Assembly (NCBI GenBank): GCA_009192285.1
Contig: WBVU01000010.1
Coordinates: 1,920,111 to 1,984,110 of the forward strand
Origin: Morchella semilibera
Lineage: Eukaryota; Ascomycota; Pezizomycetes; Pezizales; Morchellaceae
Length of the DNA: 64,000 nucleotides
Direction: 5' to 3'
A program made the translations under genes and the position numbers. Position 1 is the stretch's first letter; each line of letters begins with the position of its first letter. Positions 1 to 11,554 of this stretch are shown in pieces. A model generated the notes under the pieces. It searched no databases. It saw nothing but the letters and a program-made list of their open reading frames with translations, and was not told the DNA's origin.

Positions 1-911
1 CTGTATCTTACCTGCATCTGGACTAGATGCTTGGTATCGCCAAGTCGGTTGGCAGATCGCTTGCGAGGGTGATCCTGATGTGTTGGCGGGCAGTTACAGG
101 GGTCGAGTATACCCTCTTACTCGACACGACATGATAGCAATATCTAAGGGCAGAGAGGCAACCAAAGCTACAGGAAAAGCAGGGCAGAAGGTACATACGC
201 GCTATGGATGGAGGGGTAGCTCTCGTCGGGGGGGCTTGGAGGCAGTGCTTGTTGTGAGGGGCATCCAGTGTCTGAGACAGAGAACACGCGGGCACTGGCT
301 CAGGCACAGGAACAAATGATGTCGCGTTGCGTCGGTATCAAGGTACGGGCAATCACGAGAAGCACTACTTTACTAGTAGCAGTGATATCTAGGACTAAAT
401 AACGTCGATAGTAATGCAGTAATTCTCTAGCTCGGCGGTTAGAGTAGAGTACAACATTTCTCGAGCCCTCTCTCTGTGCTTCACATCAAAAAAGGCGCTT
501 ACTAAAGAGGCACAGAAACAAGACAAAAAGTGAAGCTGAAAAAAAGTGACAACTGTCTATCTACTGCTCGTACATACATACCAAGCCAGGAGCGACAGCT
601 AATCGCATCCTCAAATTTTTGTTTTGCTTTGAGACATTATCTTGCCCTCCATAACCAACCAACCAACCACCAGCCCCTCTCTTCCCCTCCCTCAAAACGA
701 CATAACGAACAACGTTCTCTTACTGGGAAAACGTGTTTCCGCCGAATGGAACAACGAAAATACGATCTGATCCCTCAACTCCCCGCCGGATAAAAAAAAT
801 TCTAGACGGCGGAGCTCGGAAGAAAAGAGAGGAAAAACAAAAACAAAAAGAGGCAAACAGTTAGCTTACCCTAGCTAATTGGCTTGCCCTCCTCTTTCTT
901 TTTTTTCTTTC
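1..911. other. intergenic, no gene seen
   Basis: Short open frames here show no recognisable domain and no convincing splice-linked continuation. The last part (about 780-910) is A- and T-rich and is the likely 3' untranslated region of the minus-strand gene ending at 912. A gene entering from the left edge cannot be excluded, but I see no coding signature. Confidence 0.6.
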
Positions 912-2478
912 TTACCAGCTTTCGTCGCCGCCCCAACCAACAGCATCACTTCTTGATAGTCGCATCTCATTGGCGATAGCTCCCACACCCGCGATAAAGC
1001 CCAAGGCACTATCAACCGTGGAGTTTCCTGTCTTTGGTGTTCTCACCGGTTCTGCCTGAGATACGGCCCGGCGATTAATCTCGTCGCGGTCGTGCTGGGT
1101 TACCTTACCACTCCGTCTGGCCCTCGCGGCACGCTTTATCGCCTCGCTCCAGAGCCCAAGCCAGTCGCGCTCGGTGGTGGGAGGCAGCATACTTCCCGGG
1201 CTTACATAGGTATAATCCCACACCGTCTCGGCCACATGATAGCGCCTTGTGAAGAACCACAGATAGGGCCAGGTAAATATCCAGAGAAAGGTCAGGTAGA
1301 AGAACCATCGCCAATACTCGTTCTTGCGCATCCGGGAGATACGGTTGGCAGGGTATACCTCTACACGAGTCTCGAACACGGGGAACGCCACTTTGATTCG
1401 GCCGCGATAGTTTGTCGAGCGAATCAAGGACTCGATGTTTCTCTCGAGCCACTCGAGATCCCAGCCCACGCAGGACTTTTTCATGATGAACCTGCGATGC
1501 AATACACACACACATTCAGCTTTCAAACGCGTGCAAGTAGGACCCCTTTATCAAAGATTACGATCGTATATATATCTCGATACGATATCAAATCGGGATC
1601 GATGTGGATATTATAATTCCATGTAGTGTGTGGGAAGGCTCTCTCTCTGCATGAATGGGTAAAGGACGTACTCTTTCAATATTGATTTATCCTCACAGTA
1701 TTGGTCGGCCCAGCTACGAACGGTTCGTGCTTCCTCCAGGTCCGTGGCCACCGTCTTCCATCTTCCGCCGCGATTGGTCTTTTTTGTCGGGTCGACCGTC
1801 TTTAGGGGAGGCAGGACGTCGTAGGGAGCCAGATAGATCTGGTTGAGGTGGTAGCGCAGGTTTAGTTGCAGGTTGAAATCAGTCACGGTGGACGTCTCGG
1901 TTTTGTCGCCCTTGCGCTTGCTGACTGTGTGGTATCCTTGTATGTGGATCTCTGGACTGGGCGGGATATGGCTCTCGTCTAGGAGCCATCTGTAGATATA
2001 AAAAATGAAGACTTAGTTTTAATGAATAATAAAATAAAGTAAAAAAAAAATGGCTCATCCGGTAGAAGATGGATAAACATATTATGCCCCCTTCCACCCC
2101 TCCCCACAGGATAAACGTAAAGAAACTCCCTCTCTCTCCTTTTCTAAAACCCACATACCTATACAGCGCCTCGCCATCACTATTGAGGTGCCCATCGTGA
2201 GACACCGTCAACATATCCCCCATGCCAAGCCTCGTCCTGATCCTCCGCACCTCCGGCCGATAGGCCTCAAAGTCCGGGGGAGCATCACCACCGCCGTCGC
2301 CGCCGTCGCCAGCCACAACAGCGGCAGCCTCATCAGAGACGTATCCGGGCAGCTCCTCATCACCACCATCGTAGTGGGCCAGAAGGGGAATGTTTGACGC
2401 CGCCGCCGCCGACGAGGAGGCCCCGTGGCCGTCGTCGTCGGTGTAGCGCTGCGGGAACGGCTTCTTGGTTACTGACAT
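912..2478 (-). CDS. conserved fungal membrane protein of unnamed family
   Basis: Three exons fit: 2478-2159, 1989-1672 and 1491-912, giving 405 residues. Donors are GTATGT and GTACGT; acceptors end CTACAG and TCGCAG. The start ATG at 2478 begins MSVTKKPFPQRYTDDD, followed by an Ala/Gly/Asp-rich disordered N-terminus. The core has the block IESLIRSTNYRGRIKVAF, then a tryptophan-rich membrane hairpin (WRWFFYLTFLWIFTWPYLWF) with positive charge after it, and a basic tail (AIKRAARARRSGKV). From memory this order (TNYRG block, then an IFTWP-type segment) is shared by uncharacterised fungal proteins sometimes loosely labelled ABC transporter; no ABC ATPase motif is visible, so that label is not supported. 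Coding DNA is GC-rich. Function unknown; probably an endomembrane or plasma-membrane protein. Confidence 0.8.
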
Positions 2479-3415
2479 GGTATGTAAAAGGGGGGGTAGA
2501 AGGAGAGGTGTAGCTGCTAGTACTGTGCTGTGAGGGGGAGCTCTGTTGCAATGGGACGACGCGCGACTCGACTCTATATATGATATGGGCGCGTAGATTT
2601 TATTTTATTTTTTAATTACGCTTGTCTCCCTCCTCCTGGTCTGGTCAGGAGATGTGTAACCGTGTGACTCACGCCCTATGCTACTCTCGTGATGGGTGCT
2701 CTGCCCCTCGAAAGACATGGGATGAAAGAAGTGCGGATGTCGGCTGGATAAGTGGTATTGTATTGTAGCCCTAACCCTAACATGTGCATCATGGGGTGTC
2801 ACTCGGTGTAGTTACTGCAACGCGGATTGTGGTCGTTTATACGGAGCACTGGGAGTACATGTGTATGTCCAGCCCCGTCCGTCCGGGAGGTCCTGGCGCC
2901 CCCGGGCCGGGCCAAAAGTACAGGGGTGTTTCCTCTATTCCCTGTTACTGTGACTATGAGCTACAATACCTCCATAACGGCCAGCCATACCCACCAAACG
3001 TACCCTAGGAGAAATGGTTGTTGGCGGGTTGGGTTGGGGTTTGCAAACAGACGCGGTTGGATATAGTATAGTATATACTTTGGGTCGTTGTGGACGTCTT
3101 CTTGGTGCGCGGGATAAGGCGTTTCTCCTGTTTGTGCCCGGTCACTCGTGTCCTGTGTTGAAAGTCTGGATATAAATCTTGACCCCGAGTATCCATGGTC
3201 ACAACTGTTCCTGGGGTACTGGTATGCCCATGTACGGCTCATGTGTGCGTATTTATATGGGAACAAGACATCTCTTGCAAGTGCGTGCTATTTCACAGGC
3301 CAATCTGAACAGTGTTATCAATAGATGCTGCAAGAGACGAGACGAGACGGACGAGACAGACTGTCCACGGATACTAGACAGGCCATATAAATAAACTACA
3401 CACAAAAACAATAAA
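2479..3415. other. intergenic between two minus-strand genes
   Basis: No gene seen. It holds the upstream region of the gene starting at 2478 (a TATATA stretch near 2574) and the downstream region of the GH127 gene. A two-unit CCCTAA run near 2769 is too short to be telomeric. Confidence 0.55.
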
Positions 3416-5777
3416 CTACATATAACCCCCCACAACCGGCAACTCAGCCATATGGACCTTCGCCGTCCCATACGGCACCAACACGACCGCCCTCCACGCA
3501 CCCACGCACGCCGCACCGACAGGCGGCACCGCCGGCGAGTCCCCCGTCGTGTTCCACGCCACCACGCACCCCCGCGCCAAGACGCTGACGGGCGCCGCCC
3601 CACGCGCAAACACCGGGTCCGGCAGCCCGTCCGTGGCCATGTCCGCCGACGTGTCCACGGCCGTCAGCGTGGCCGGGTCGATGGCGATGCGCCACTCGCT
3701 CAGCGGCGTGAGGACGTGGTCGCGCGTCTCGGGGAGGGTCTGGGCTGTTAGTGGGTGTGTTGCGGGGGGGGGGGAGGGGGGCGGGGTATACCTCTTTGTC
3801 TGGCAGTGGGGTCCGGTCGGTCCAGTTGAGCGGCGGGAAGGACTCCTCGGAGTATTCCAGGTCGAGCGCGTACAGTAGTGGGCCTCTGTAGACTGCGACG
3901 CCGCCCGACGCCCTCGTCACGACCTCGATCCTCATGCCGAGCTTCAGCGTGATTGTTGACCTCCCAGCCCGTACGGAGACCTTCTGCAGCGACGTGTGTG
4001 CGTCGGGGGTCAGCGCCGCCGCCGCCCCGCCGTTGACGGAGATGCTCGATGCGTCGAGGACGGCCCAGGACGGGATGCGCACGAAAAAGTCGAAGCTGGA
4101 CCGCGCGCGGAGGGTGTAGTGCAGCGTGTCGCCGAAGGGGTACAGCGTGTCCACGGTTACGGTGACGGTGTTGCGCCCGGGGAGGGTCGTGGTCACGGTC
4201 GACGGGCTGAGGAGGGCGTGCAGCAGCCCGTTGCCGGCGCGCACGAAGGAGGTCGAGAGGAACTTTGGGTATGCTTGTGGGTGGTTGACCGTGCAGCAGG
4301 GCTGTATGTATATATGTCAGTCAATATATTCCCAAGCAAGACAGGCAGACATACAAAGTTGGGCTCCAGCCCAAACGTGTTCCCGTACGAAACAACATTG
4401 TAGAAGGGCGACCCCTGCGTCAGGTTCCTGGCCCACGGCTGGTTCGTCTGCGTCACGTACTGGTGGCTCCACCAGTCCGGGGCCACGGCGGCCGGGAAGG
4501 CGTTGAAGGCGGCGCGCTCGACGCCGTCGGCGTAGCCGTTGTCGCCCTGCAGCCGGTACAGGTACGAGAGGGAGAACATTGTCTCGACGGACATGCACAG
4601 CTCCGATCTGTTTTGTTAGTTATATATTGAATTCAAAGGTTGTATGAGATGTAGACATACCCCCGCTGCGGCGAGAGGCCGCCGAGATGCTCGTCGGCGA
4701 TGATGGTGCCCGAGCTGGAGCCGTGGTACGTAAACGTCCAATTGACAGCATCGCGTGTCTGCCCCAGCAGCGAATCGTTCCCCGTCATCCGATACAGCAC
4801 CGCCGGATACCTCAACCCCTGCGCCAGATTGACCCCATGCGTGAACCCGCTCGCCCTGACGCCCCCAGTCCCCACAGCCACCCTCGGAAACACCCCGTCG
4901 ACAAAGAAGGCCGTCCAGTCCCTCCCGCCCACCCTGCCGCCCTCAAACATGAGCTCCATGGTCTCCCAGATGAGCTGCTCCCTGCCCTGCGGGTGGTGCT
5001 CATACAGCCACTGCCAGGCCATGACGAGCTCGTGCGTGCGCGACACCCCAAACCGGTACGGGTCGAAGGTGTCGCCGGGACCCGGCAGAAGCCCCGTGTA
5101 GTTGCTGCTCAGCATGTCGTGCGCCAGCGCCGTGAAGCGGTGCATGGCCGCCACGATGCGCGCCGTCTGCGTCGTGTCCGCCTCCGCATATTGCTAGGAG
5201 CATACGTCAGCGATCTGCACGGCAATCATTGACCCCCGGGAGGATAACAAACCACCAGCCCCGCGAGGACCAAAGCCCTCGCCCACAGGCCCCTAGTGCC
5301 CCTCTCAGTCTCGGGCCCAAGCCACCCATCAGCCGCCTGTCCGTCCACCACGACGTCCAAGAACGCGCGCGCCTGCGCCCTCAACTGCACGTCGTCGAGC
5401 GCGAACGCGAGCGGCACGGCGTAGTTGAACCAGTAGGGCGCGGACTCGTGGAGCTCGCTGTACTCGTGCGTGCCGCCGAGCCACGTGCTCCGCGCCACGT
5501 AGCGGTAGAAGGCGCCTTGGTGGCCCGCGAGGGCGTTGGAGGAGCGGTGCAGCTGCGCGCGCAGCCAGCCACGCGGCCGGATCGACGTCAGTGGGAGCGC
5601 TGCGTACAGGAATGGGGATACTGCGCTCTGTGTTAGTTGCAGTGTGGGGTGGGGGAAGGGGGGGGGGGTACGGGTTGGGGTGTTGCTGCTGTTTGATAGT
5701 GCGGCGGCGGCGGCGGCGGCGGAGGGGATGAAGCCCGCGGCGGATATGATTGCTGCGAGGAGCGCGGTGGCGAGCAT
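3416..5777 (-). CDS. secreted GH127/DUF1680-type glycoside hydrolase (beta-L-arabinofuranosidase family)
   Basis: Exons 5777-5672, 5620-5253, 5193-4661, 4607-4355, 4301-3792 and 3739-3416 give 697 residues. The N-terminus MLATALLAAIISAAGFIPSA is a signal peptide, so the product is probably extracellular. The ALPLTSIRPRGWLRAQL block and the helical-barrel region fit the DUF1680 (GH127) family. In the known bacterial enzyme HypBA1 the active site is a zinc bound by Glu-x-Cys plus a Cys-Cys pair; here SELCMSVE and PCCTVNHPQ match both parts, the second appearing only after correct splicing at 4355/4301. The first intron (51 nt, in frame) is optional: reading through it adds 17 residues. Introns 1 and 5 begin with C homopolymers. 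Substrate in fungi is not established; arabinofuranoside hydrolysis is inferred. A hexanucleotide repeat lies just upstream of the start. Confidence 0.88.
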
Positions 5778-5806
5778 CTTGGTGTGTATTCTGTAGCTGT
5801 ATATAT

Positions 5807-5864
5807 CCAATTCCAATTCCAATTCCAATTCCAACTCCAACTCCAATTCCAATTCCAATTCCAA
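5807..5864. repeat. hexanucleotide tandem repeat (CCAATT)n
   Basis: About nine to ten units of CCAATT with two CCAACT variants lie 30-90 bp upstream of the GH127 start codon, in its leader or promoter. Open frames across it encode only alternating dipeptides and are not genes. Confidence 0.95.
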
Positions 5865-7128
5865 GTATAAGCCAGCCAGCCAGTATATATATATATACGC
5901 AGAGTCTGTCTGTCTGGATACACAACGACCGCAACACAGCTACTGCCAGCGTCAAGAAGAGGTGGGTGGAGGACGCCCTCATATCTAACCCCCCGCCACC
6001 ACAGGAACCCCCCGGGCGGAGGCTGTCCGGACGCTCCTCCAGCACCCGGGGGAACCCCTGCTAGCCGCAATTACCCAAACACGCCGAGAAGCTTGGCCCC
6101 GGGGCCGGGACGGAGGAGGAGCAGCTAGACAGACAGACAGATATGTGTATGTATGTACACTTGGCCGGGTACTAGACGTTGCCTGTGTCTGTTCTGGACC
6201 GTGTCTTGATGTCTGGTCTGCCACTCGTGTGCGCGGGGTGTAAGTATTATGTCTGTATATATAGTATAAGAAGAGGGGGGTGTAATATAACTCCATACCT
6301 GTATCATGCCGACATGCAGCTTGGTAGAAGACGAGACATGGGGAATCACCCGGTGCGCGAGTGACGGCCTGTGAATGCGGCCGTGCCCCGGGGGGAGTGA
6401 CGGGCCATAAACACCGGTGGCCAGGGTACATGTAAGCACAGCTGATGCATGTTAGCCGCCAGACCCGGCCCCGACCAGTATGTATGATAATATTATACAT
6501 ACTCACCTCTGGGTTCAATTCAATTCAACGGGTGCAAGTACATGTACTCTAGATACCCCATCGAGCCTGTTTGGCCTTCCCACCCGTGAGCTCTCGGCCT
6601 CTCGATGGAGGGAGTTTCAAACCCGATGTTGGCCAGCAGTCAAACATCAGCACTCACGAGCCAGACAGGACACGGGCGAGTGATAGTCCATGACCGTCTC
6701 CTTGGTCCCTTAAGTGTGAAGTCTGAATTCCATCCCGGAATATATAGACAGAGCAAGTTCCATGGCCGAACTCCCTTGCCTGAAGAGTCTACTAAATGTA
6801 GTACTCATCCCCGAATATAGACAGCAAGTATCTACACATGAAATGATGTCATCCTCCCAAACGAGCAGCACCGCCGACGCCGCCAAGCCTCACCGTCGTT
6901 ACCTGCAGCAAACCTGCGCGCATAACAAGCTTTTTCCCCGATCCGACCTTCCGGACACCCCGCACCAATTCGGCGTGTGAGCCGCAAGGGTTGCGCATCC
7001 CTTGAGGGCGTGATTACATCTGCGGTAGAACACATGTCGGGATAGCACGGCTGACTTTATTGTAACCTCTACTCCTCCCGCTATCATCATCCATCCTCCC
7101 GCTATCATCATCCAGCTCGAATTCCACA
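5865..7128. other. intergenic, divergent promoter region
   Basis: Lies between the divergently transcribed GH127 (-) and C2-domain (+) genes. It has an (AT)n run near 5884-5897, CA/GT-rich stretches and TACATGTA octamers at 6427 and 6539. A direct repeat of CCTCCCGCTATCATCATCCA occurs twice just upstream of the C2 gene start (about 7074-7112). No gene seen. Confidence 0.6.
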
Positions 7129-8671
7129 ATGCCCAAAGCCTACGACCTAACAATCACCTTCCGCACGGCCTCGAACCTGCCCGTCGCAGACCTCCCCACC
7201 CTCTCCTCAGACCCCTACGTCTCCGCAACACTGACCACGGCCCTCTCCGCCACCGACCCCGACCAGACGCCCGCCCTGCACTTCCGCACGCCGACGGTCC
7301 GGGGCACCACAAACCCGTCGTGGGAGTGCCGCTGGGACCTGCGCAACGTCCGCCGCGAGGGCACGAGGCTGCGCATCGACGTGCTGGACGAGGATGTCCG
7401 CAACCACGACGACAGGCTGGGCCATGCCGTCGTTGACTTTGGCGAGCTGGAGAACTGGGGCGACGGACAGGTGAATGAGGGCTGCTACAAGCTGCGCCAG
7501 AAGGGCGCCAGCAAGAAGGCCGCGGTGCTGAAGCTGTGTGTGGCGGACGTGAAGAGGGGGAGGAAGGTTACGGCGATGGTTGTCGTGAGGATTGAGGTGG
7601 GGCGTGAGACGAGGCTTGCTGAAGGGTTTCAGGATGTCGAGAGGGCCTTTACCTTTGGACCAAGTATGTACTCCAGATTCCATGATATATATGACAATAT
7701 TATATATATGTATATAACAATACTAATAAACATTCCCAGACTACTGGTCCAAGCACTTCTCCCCACTCATCGGCAAAGTAGTGGGCACCAAAGACTCCCC
7801 CCAGACCGACAAAGCAACAACCTTTTCCTTCGAGGCCAACAAGATCCAGCTCACCGGCCCAGTCCCGCCAGAGCTCCACCACAAATACGTCGACTTTGCC
7901 CCGTTCGTGACCGCCTACTTCTCCCGTGCGGGCCTCAAGGGCCGCGTCCTCAACCGGGCCCTGCACAGCCAGTACAACCACCTCTACTGCCACGACCAGA
8001 GCACCGAGTACGGCCACATCGACAACGAGGACAAGGACGCGCTCGCGAAGCGCTTCCTTGAGATGGCCCACTGGAGCGAGGGATACCGTCTCTTCACATA
8101 CGTGATCACGCTTGACGCCGAATGGCGCTTCACCGAGACCGGCGACGAGTTTGCGGTCGACCTGCTGAGCAAGCACAGCCTGCACAGCGACGTCAGCAAG
8201 CACATCGCCTACTCGGGCGAGTTCTTTGTCCGGAGGCTCCACCACCACCGCGACGAAAACGCAATCGCCTCCTCCTCCACCACGGACCCAGGCCCCGAGC
8301 AGGACAACCACAACCCAGCCCACTACGAGCTCGTCATCGACAACGACTCCGGCACCTACCGGCCCAAGGAGGACCTCCTCCCCCTGCTCAGGCGCTTCCT
8401 CGAGTCCAACCTCAGGGGCATCGGCGCGGTCACCACATACCACTGCTTCGACGACGAGCTGCAAAGGCTCAAGCGGGAGCGCAAGGACGCCAAGCACAGA
8501 GACGGGCGCCGCGTCTTTAGGCAGCGCAGCATGTCCAGCAGCATCAGCAGCAGCGACGAGGAGGAGCTGGACACGGGCCGCGAGAGAAACGTCTTCAAGA
8601 GGCGGTGGTCAAGGTGGATGGTGAGCGGCAGCACCGCGCCCCAGGCGGCTGCCGGGGGGGGCCCGGGTTGA
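7129..8671 (+). CDS. C2-domain protein, conserved in filamentous fungi
   Basis: Two exons, 7129-7663 and 7740-8671, give 488 residues; the intron has a GTATGT donor and a TTCCCAG acceptor and splices G-P-N-Y-W. Residues about 1-165 form a C2 domain: SDPYVSATL on the first Ca-binding loop, NPSWECRWDL, and DVLDEDVRNHDDRLGHAV with the expected acidic loop, so calcium-dependent membrane binding is plausible. The C-terminal part (NYWSKHFSPLIGK onward, about 310 residues) is a conserved fungal region of unknown fold ending in a Ser-rich, basic tail. There is no signal peptide, which suggests a cytosolic or peripheral membrane protein. Strong C/G-ending codon use like the GH127 gene. The long minus-strand frame over exon 2 is a composition shadow. 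Confidence 0.87.
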
Positions 8672-10099
8672 TGTGGTTCAAGGGGTGGCTGGCTAGTTGC
8701 GTGTGTGTGTGGGGAAACTCTGTGGAGTTCCGGTCGATGGTGCCCCTCTTCCTACTGTTTAAAATCTTCTCTGGCCATTTCTCCCCTGTTCGTTTCATTG
8801 CTTTGATCTGCCGGCTATTTTCTGCCCATTTATTCCCCTTTTTATCTTTTTATTCTTTCTTTGTCTGGCGGGCGAGTATATATACCCATTAGCTATTATA
8901 TTAATCTATACTGATATGCGGCACCCCGAGTATTGCTAATTTCTAATGACCAGGAGGGCAGGTTGGTGCGTACATGTATGTAGTTTTAGTAGTTTCAGTA
9001 GTTACATGGGGAAAGGGGTAAAAAGTAGCTCTAATCAAGTAGTATGTAGCTAGCTGGGCGAATTCAAGTCATGGATTCTCACTCGGGTGTGGTCTGGAAC
9101 GGACCCGCTTTTTTTGTTTGGTTCCGTACTTGTGGTGGGTGGTTTGTGGGCTTGGAGTGGGTGGGGGGGTTACATGGGCATGTACGTACGTACGTAGGCG
9201 GCGGTGGTGGTCGTCAACTGTTACAGGTGGGTGCTACCTCCGGGGCGCTTAAACCGGGTAACGCCCCAGCGCAGTACTGTTCTATAGCTACTCTATCTTA
9301 GAAAGAGCTCGTCGAGGCATCAGATCTAGAGCGCTTGACAGTGTTGCTAGTTTTACGTACACGTAGTTACATGTAGTTACCACAGCAGCGCGCCATCATA
9401 AAACACAACAACGGAGCCCCCCAGCTGGACTGTGTGTGTGGATGTGTACATGTTCTACCCCTTGCTTTAGGGGTGGGTGTTGGGGTGGGTGGGTGTGGTG
9501 TAGTGTAGATGTGCTGCGCCGGTGACCGGCTGGTTTGCTTGCTTGCTAGTGGGTAGGTAGGTGTTGGCGGGGGTGAGGGCGGGGTGAGGGCGGGGTGAGG
9601 CGTTCATGGCCAGTATAACCCAAGACCGACAACCTGTACCAGCGACTCCCCTCCCGGGGCCTGGGCAGTAACCGATGGATATTAGACCGGAATATGGGCT
9701 TCCAACCGGTGAATTGATGTCCAGCATGCAGTAACAAGCGCCTGGATGCTCGTTCTAGCTCTGTTACCCAGCTGGGACTGTGGTATGTATACAGCCAGGC
9801 TCACGGAACGGCTAGCTTCCATGAACGGACGGCCCCGCTCCTAGATACGGAAAATGCTCTTGTGGTGTCTTGACACTGGTGGGTGCCGTCACAGGACATC
9901 ACTCGTGCCAAGCCCGGGTTCTGGCCTCCGACCCGTTGCCTGGCGCGCGGTGCGGTACTGGAGGGTGGTGGCTGGCCTGGGGGGTCTTTGGACCGGTGGT
10001 TCGTAGCAGTGTACCATAGAGGCTCAATATACCACACGGTAATAAACACCACCATTCTGACAGATCCAGGCGGGCCAAGAACAGGGTCTCAATAGTCCG
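8672..10099. other. intergenic, gene-poor
   Basis: No gene seen. It contains the 3' region of the C2 gene, TACATGTA octamers (8971, 9368), an ACGT tandem run near 9182-9197 and two G-quadruplex-type stretches listed separately. Frames here are short and lack domains. Confidence 0.6.
9470..9600 (+). other. two G-quadruplex-forming motifs
   Basis: At 9470-9493 there are five runs of three or four G with loops of 1-4 bases. At 9569-9600 there is a direct repeat of GTGAGGGCGGG giving five more G runs. Both meet the usual G3+N1-7 pattern on the plus strand. No gene start is nearby, so a regulatory role is not implied. Confidence 0.6.
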
Positions 10100-10230
10100 T
10101 GACGTCGCCCTGATATTGGTATACATTGATAACAGCGCGGTAGCCATTCCCCGGTAAGAATCAAACCAGAGCACACAACCGCCGCACCGCCCTTAACGTC
10201 CATATCTAACCGCTAGACCGTACCCTCACA
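10100..10230 (-). repeat. tRNA-derived relic (SINE-like or tRNA pseudogene)
   Basis: Read on the minus strand there is an A-box-like GGTCTAGCGGTTAGAT (10219-10204) and, about 37 bases further, a degenerate B-box GGTTTGATTCT (10167-10157). The order and spacing fit an internal Pol III promoter derived from a tRNA of the Glu/Asp type, but the arms do not fold into a sound cloverleaf. I therefore call a relic rather than a working tRNA. Confidence 0.35.
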
Positions 10231-11380
10231 GCACCTAGAAGATCAGTGCCAGGCCACTCGACCAATCCCTACTATGATCCCCCAACCCTCGTCTTCGTTA
10301 CAGCTGGCCAGTTATCTACTCGCAATAAGTGACAACGTGAGTGACGGTGGTTCCGATCGATAGCTAGATCCTCCTCGGCCGCCGCCGCCACCTAGAAACC
10401 CAGGCAAGTGGCAACAAGATACCTCTTACTTGGCTGGCATGCACCATTCCAGCCACAACAAAGTCAACCCCCCACGAGAACCGTCATGTCAATGATAATC
10501 ACCTAGTCACTCGAGCACCACACGGACTAGTTAACTACGCATACATGCACTTGCCACCGAGAAACATCTACCATAGCTACAAAACGCAAAGAGGGGCGGC
10601 CGGCCATATATGGTTGTTTAGAGTAGAGTGGCGGGCCCCCACATCTCGTGTAGCCAGGACGCCAAGTCCGCCGCCCCCGACCTATCTACCCCGCGGCTGA
10701 AATAGGTATAGACAGGATCGCCGAGACCCCGGCCCGTGCATTGCAAAAGGCCCTGTGCAGACATTTCAGGGACATCAGATATAGAACCTTAGCTACGCCG
10801 GTATATCTAATTCACAGTGGCATCGTTACGACGGCAGGAGGGATGTGTGTAAAGCCTGGGGGTTGGGATGGCAATCGTTGGTGATTGTCTTGTCACTGAT
10901 TATGTAGTTATCTCCAAAGGAGACACAATGAATCCCAAACCACCAATGCAATGTTAAGAAATAACAATCCCAAACCACCACCGGCCTGTGTCGAGTGATT
11001 TTCCATGATTAAGTTGACTTACACCCGAAACCCACCAGCCCAGATACATGGACGACTATCATCCCCGGTACTCCCCAGTACATACCCTTTACAAGCATAA
11101 AATAGTTTTCGATTCTTTGCAAAACAAAACAAGATTATACACCAGTACAGATCCCTCCTCTGCGGGAATCGCCGCCCCAGCCACCAGATGCGGCGGCGGT
11201 GTCAACACACAGCGGCGACACCACGCCAAGACCCTCAAAAAAAAGCGGGGAGCGCCCCATTTACAATTGGGGGTGGTTGGTTGGATGATATGCAGGTATG
11301 TACATATGTAGATCCCCCTTTTCTCTGCTTCACCCCCCCCCCATCATCCCGTGCGCGGTGTTAGCTGAGATGTAAAGTAA
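10231..11380. other. intergenic, gene-poor
   Basis: No gene seen. One GGCCGGCC site lies at 10598. A C homopolymer run lies near 11332, just before the MITE. Confidence 0.6.
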
Positions 11381-11554
11381 AGTACAGTCGTTCACAGGGT
11401 TTTGACGAACACAGGGTTTTGGCGAATCTCCCTGTAGCAACGCCATAGCAACGCCTAAACTGGCGAATTTGTCTAATAATAACGGTTTTTATTGGCCCCA
11501 ACCCCCTGTTCGCCAAAACCCTGTGTTCGCCAAAACCCTGTGAACGACTGTACT
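11381..11554. mobile_element. 174-bp MITE with 46-bp terminal inverted repeats
   Basis: Positions 11381-11426 and 11509-11554 are inverted copies over 46 bases with one mismatch. Each arm carries a tandem direct repeat of ACAGGGTTTTGRCGAA. Setting the ends at CAGTCG...CGACTG leaves a TA on each side, as expected for Tc1/mariner/pogo-type target duplication. The interior is only about 80 bp and has no coding capacity, so it is a non-autonomous element; the superfamily is inferred from the TA. Confidence 0.85.

Noticed and set aside
1092-1616. 174-codon plus-strand frame
   Set aside because: Lies opposite exon 3 of the membrane-protein gene and shows no domain.
2767-2780. Telomeric repeat CCCTAACCCTAA
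   Set aside because: Only two units, inside a gene-bearing interval.
5329-6045. Minus-strand frames of alternating Gly-Ile or Asn-Trp
   Set aside because: Produced by reading the CCAATT hexamer repeat in other frames.
7700-8497. Long minus-strand frame of about 265 codons
   Set aside because: Shadow of the C2-domain exon in GC-rich DNA; Val/Leu-rich with no domain.
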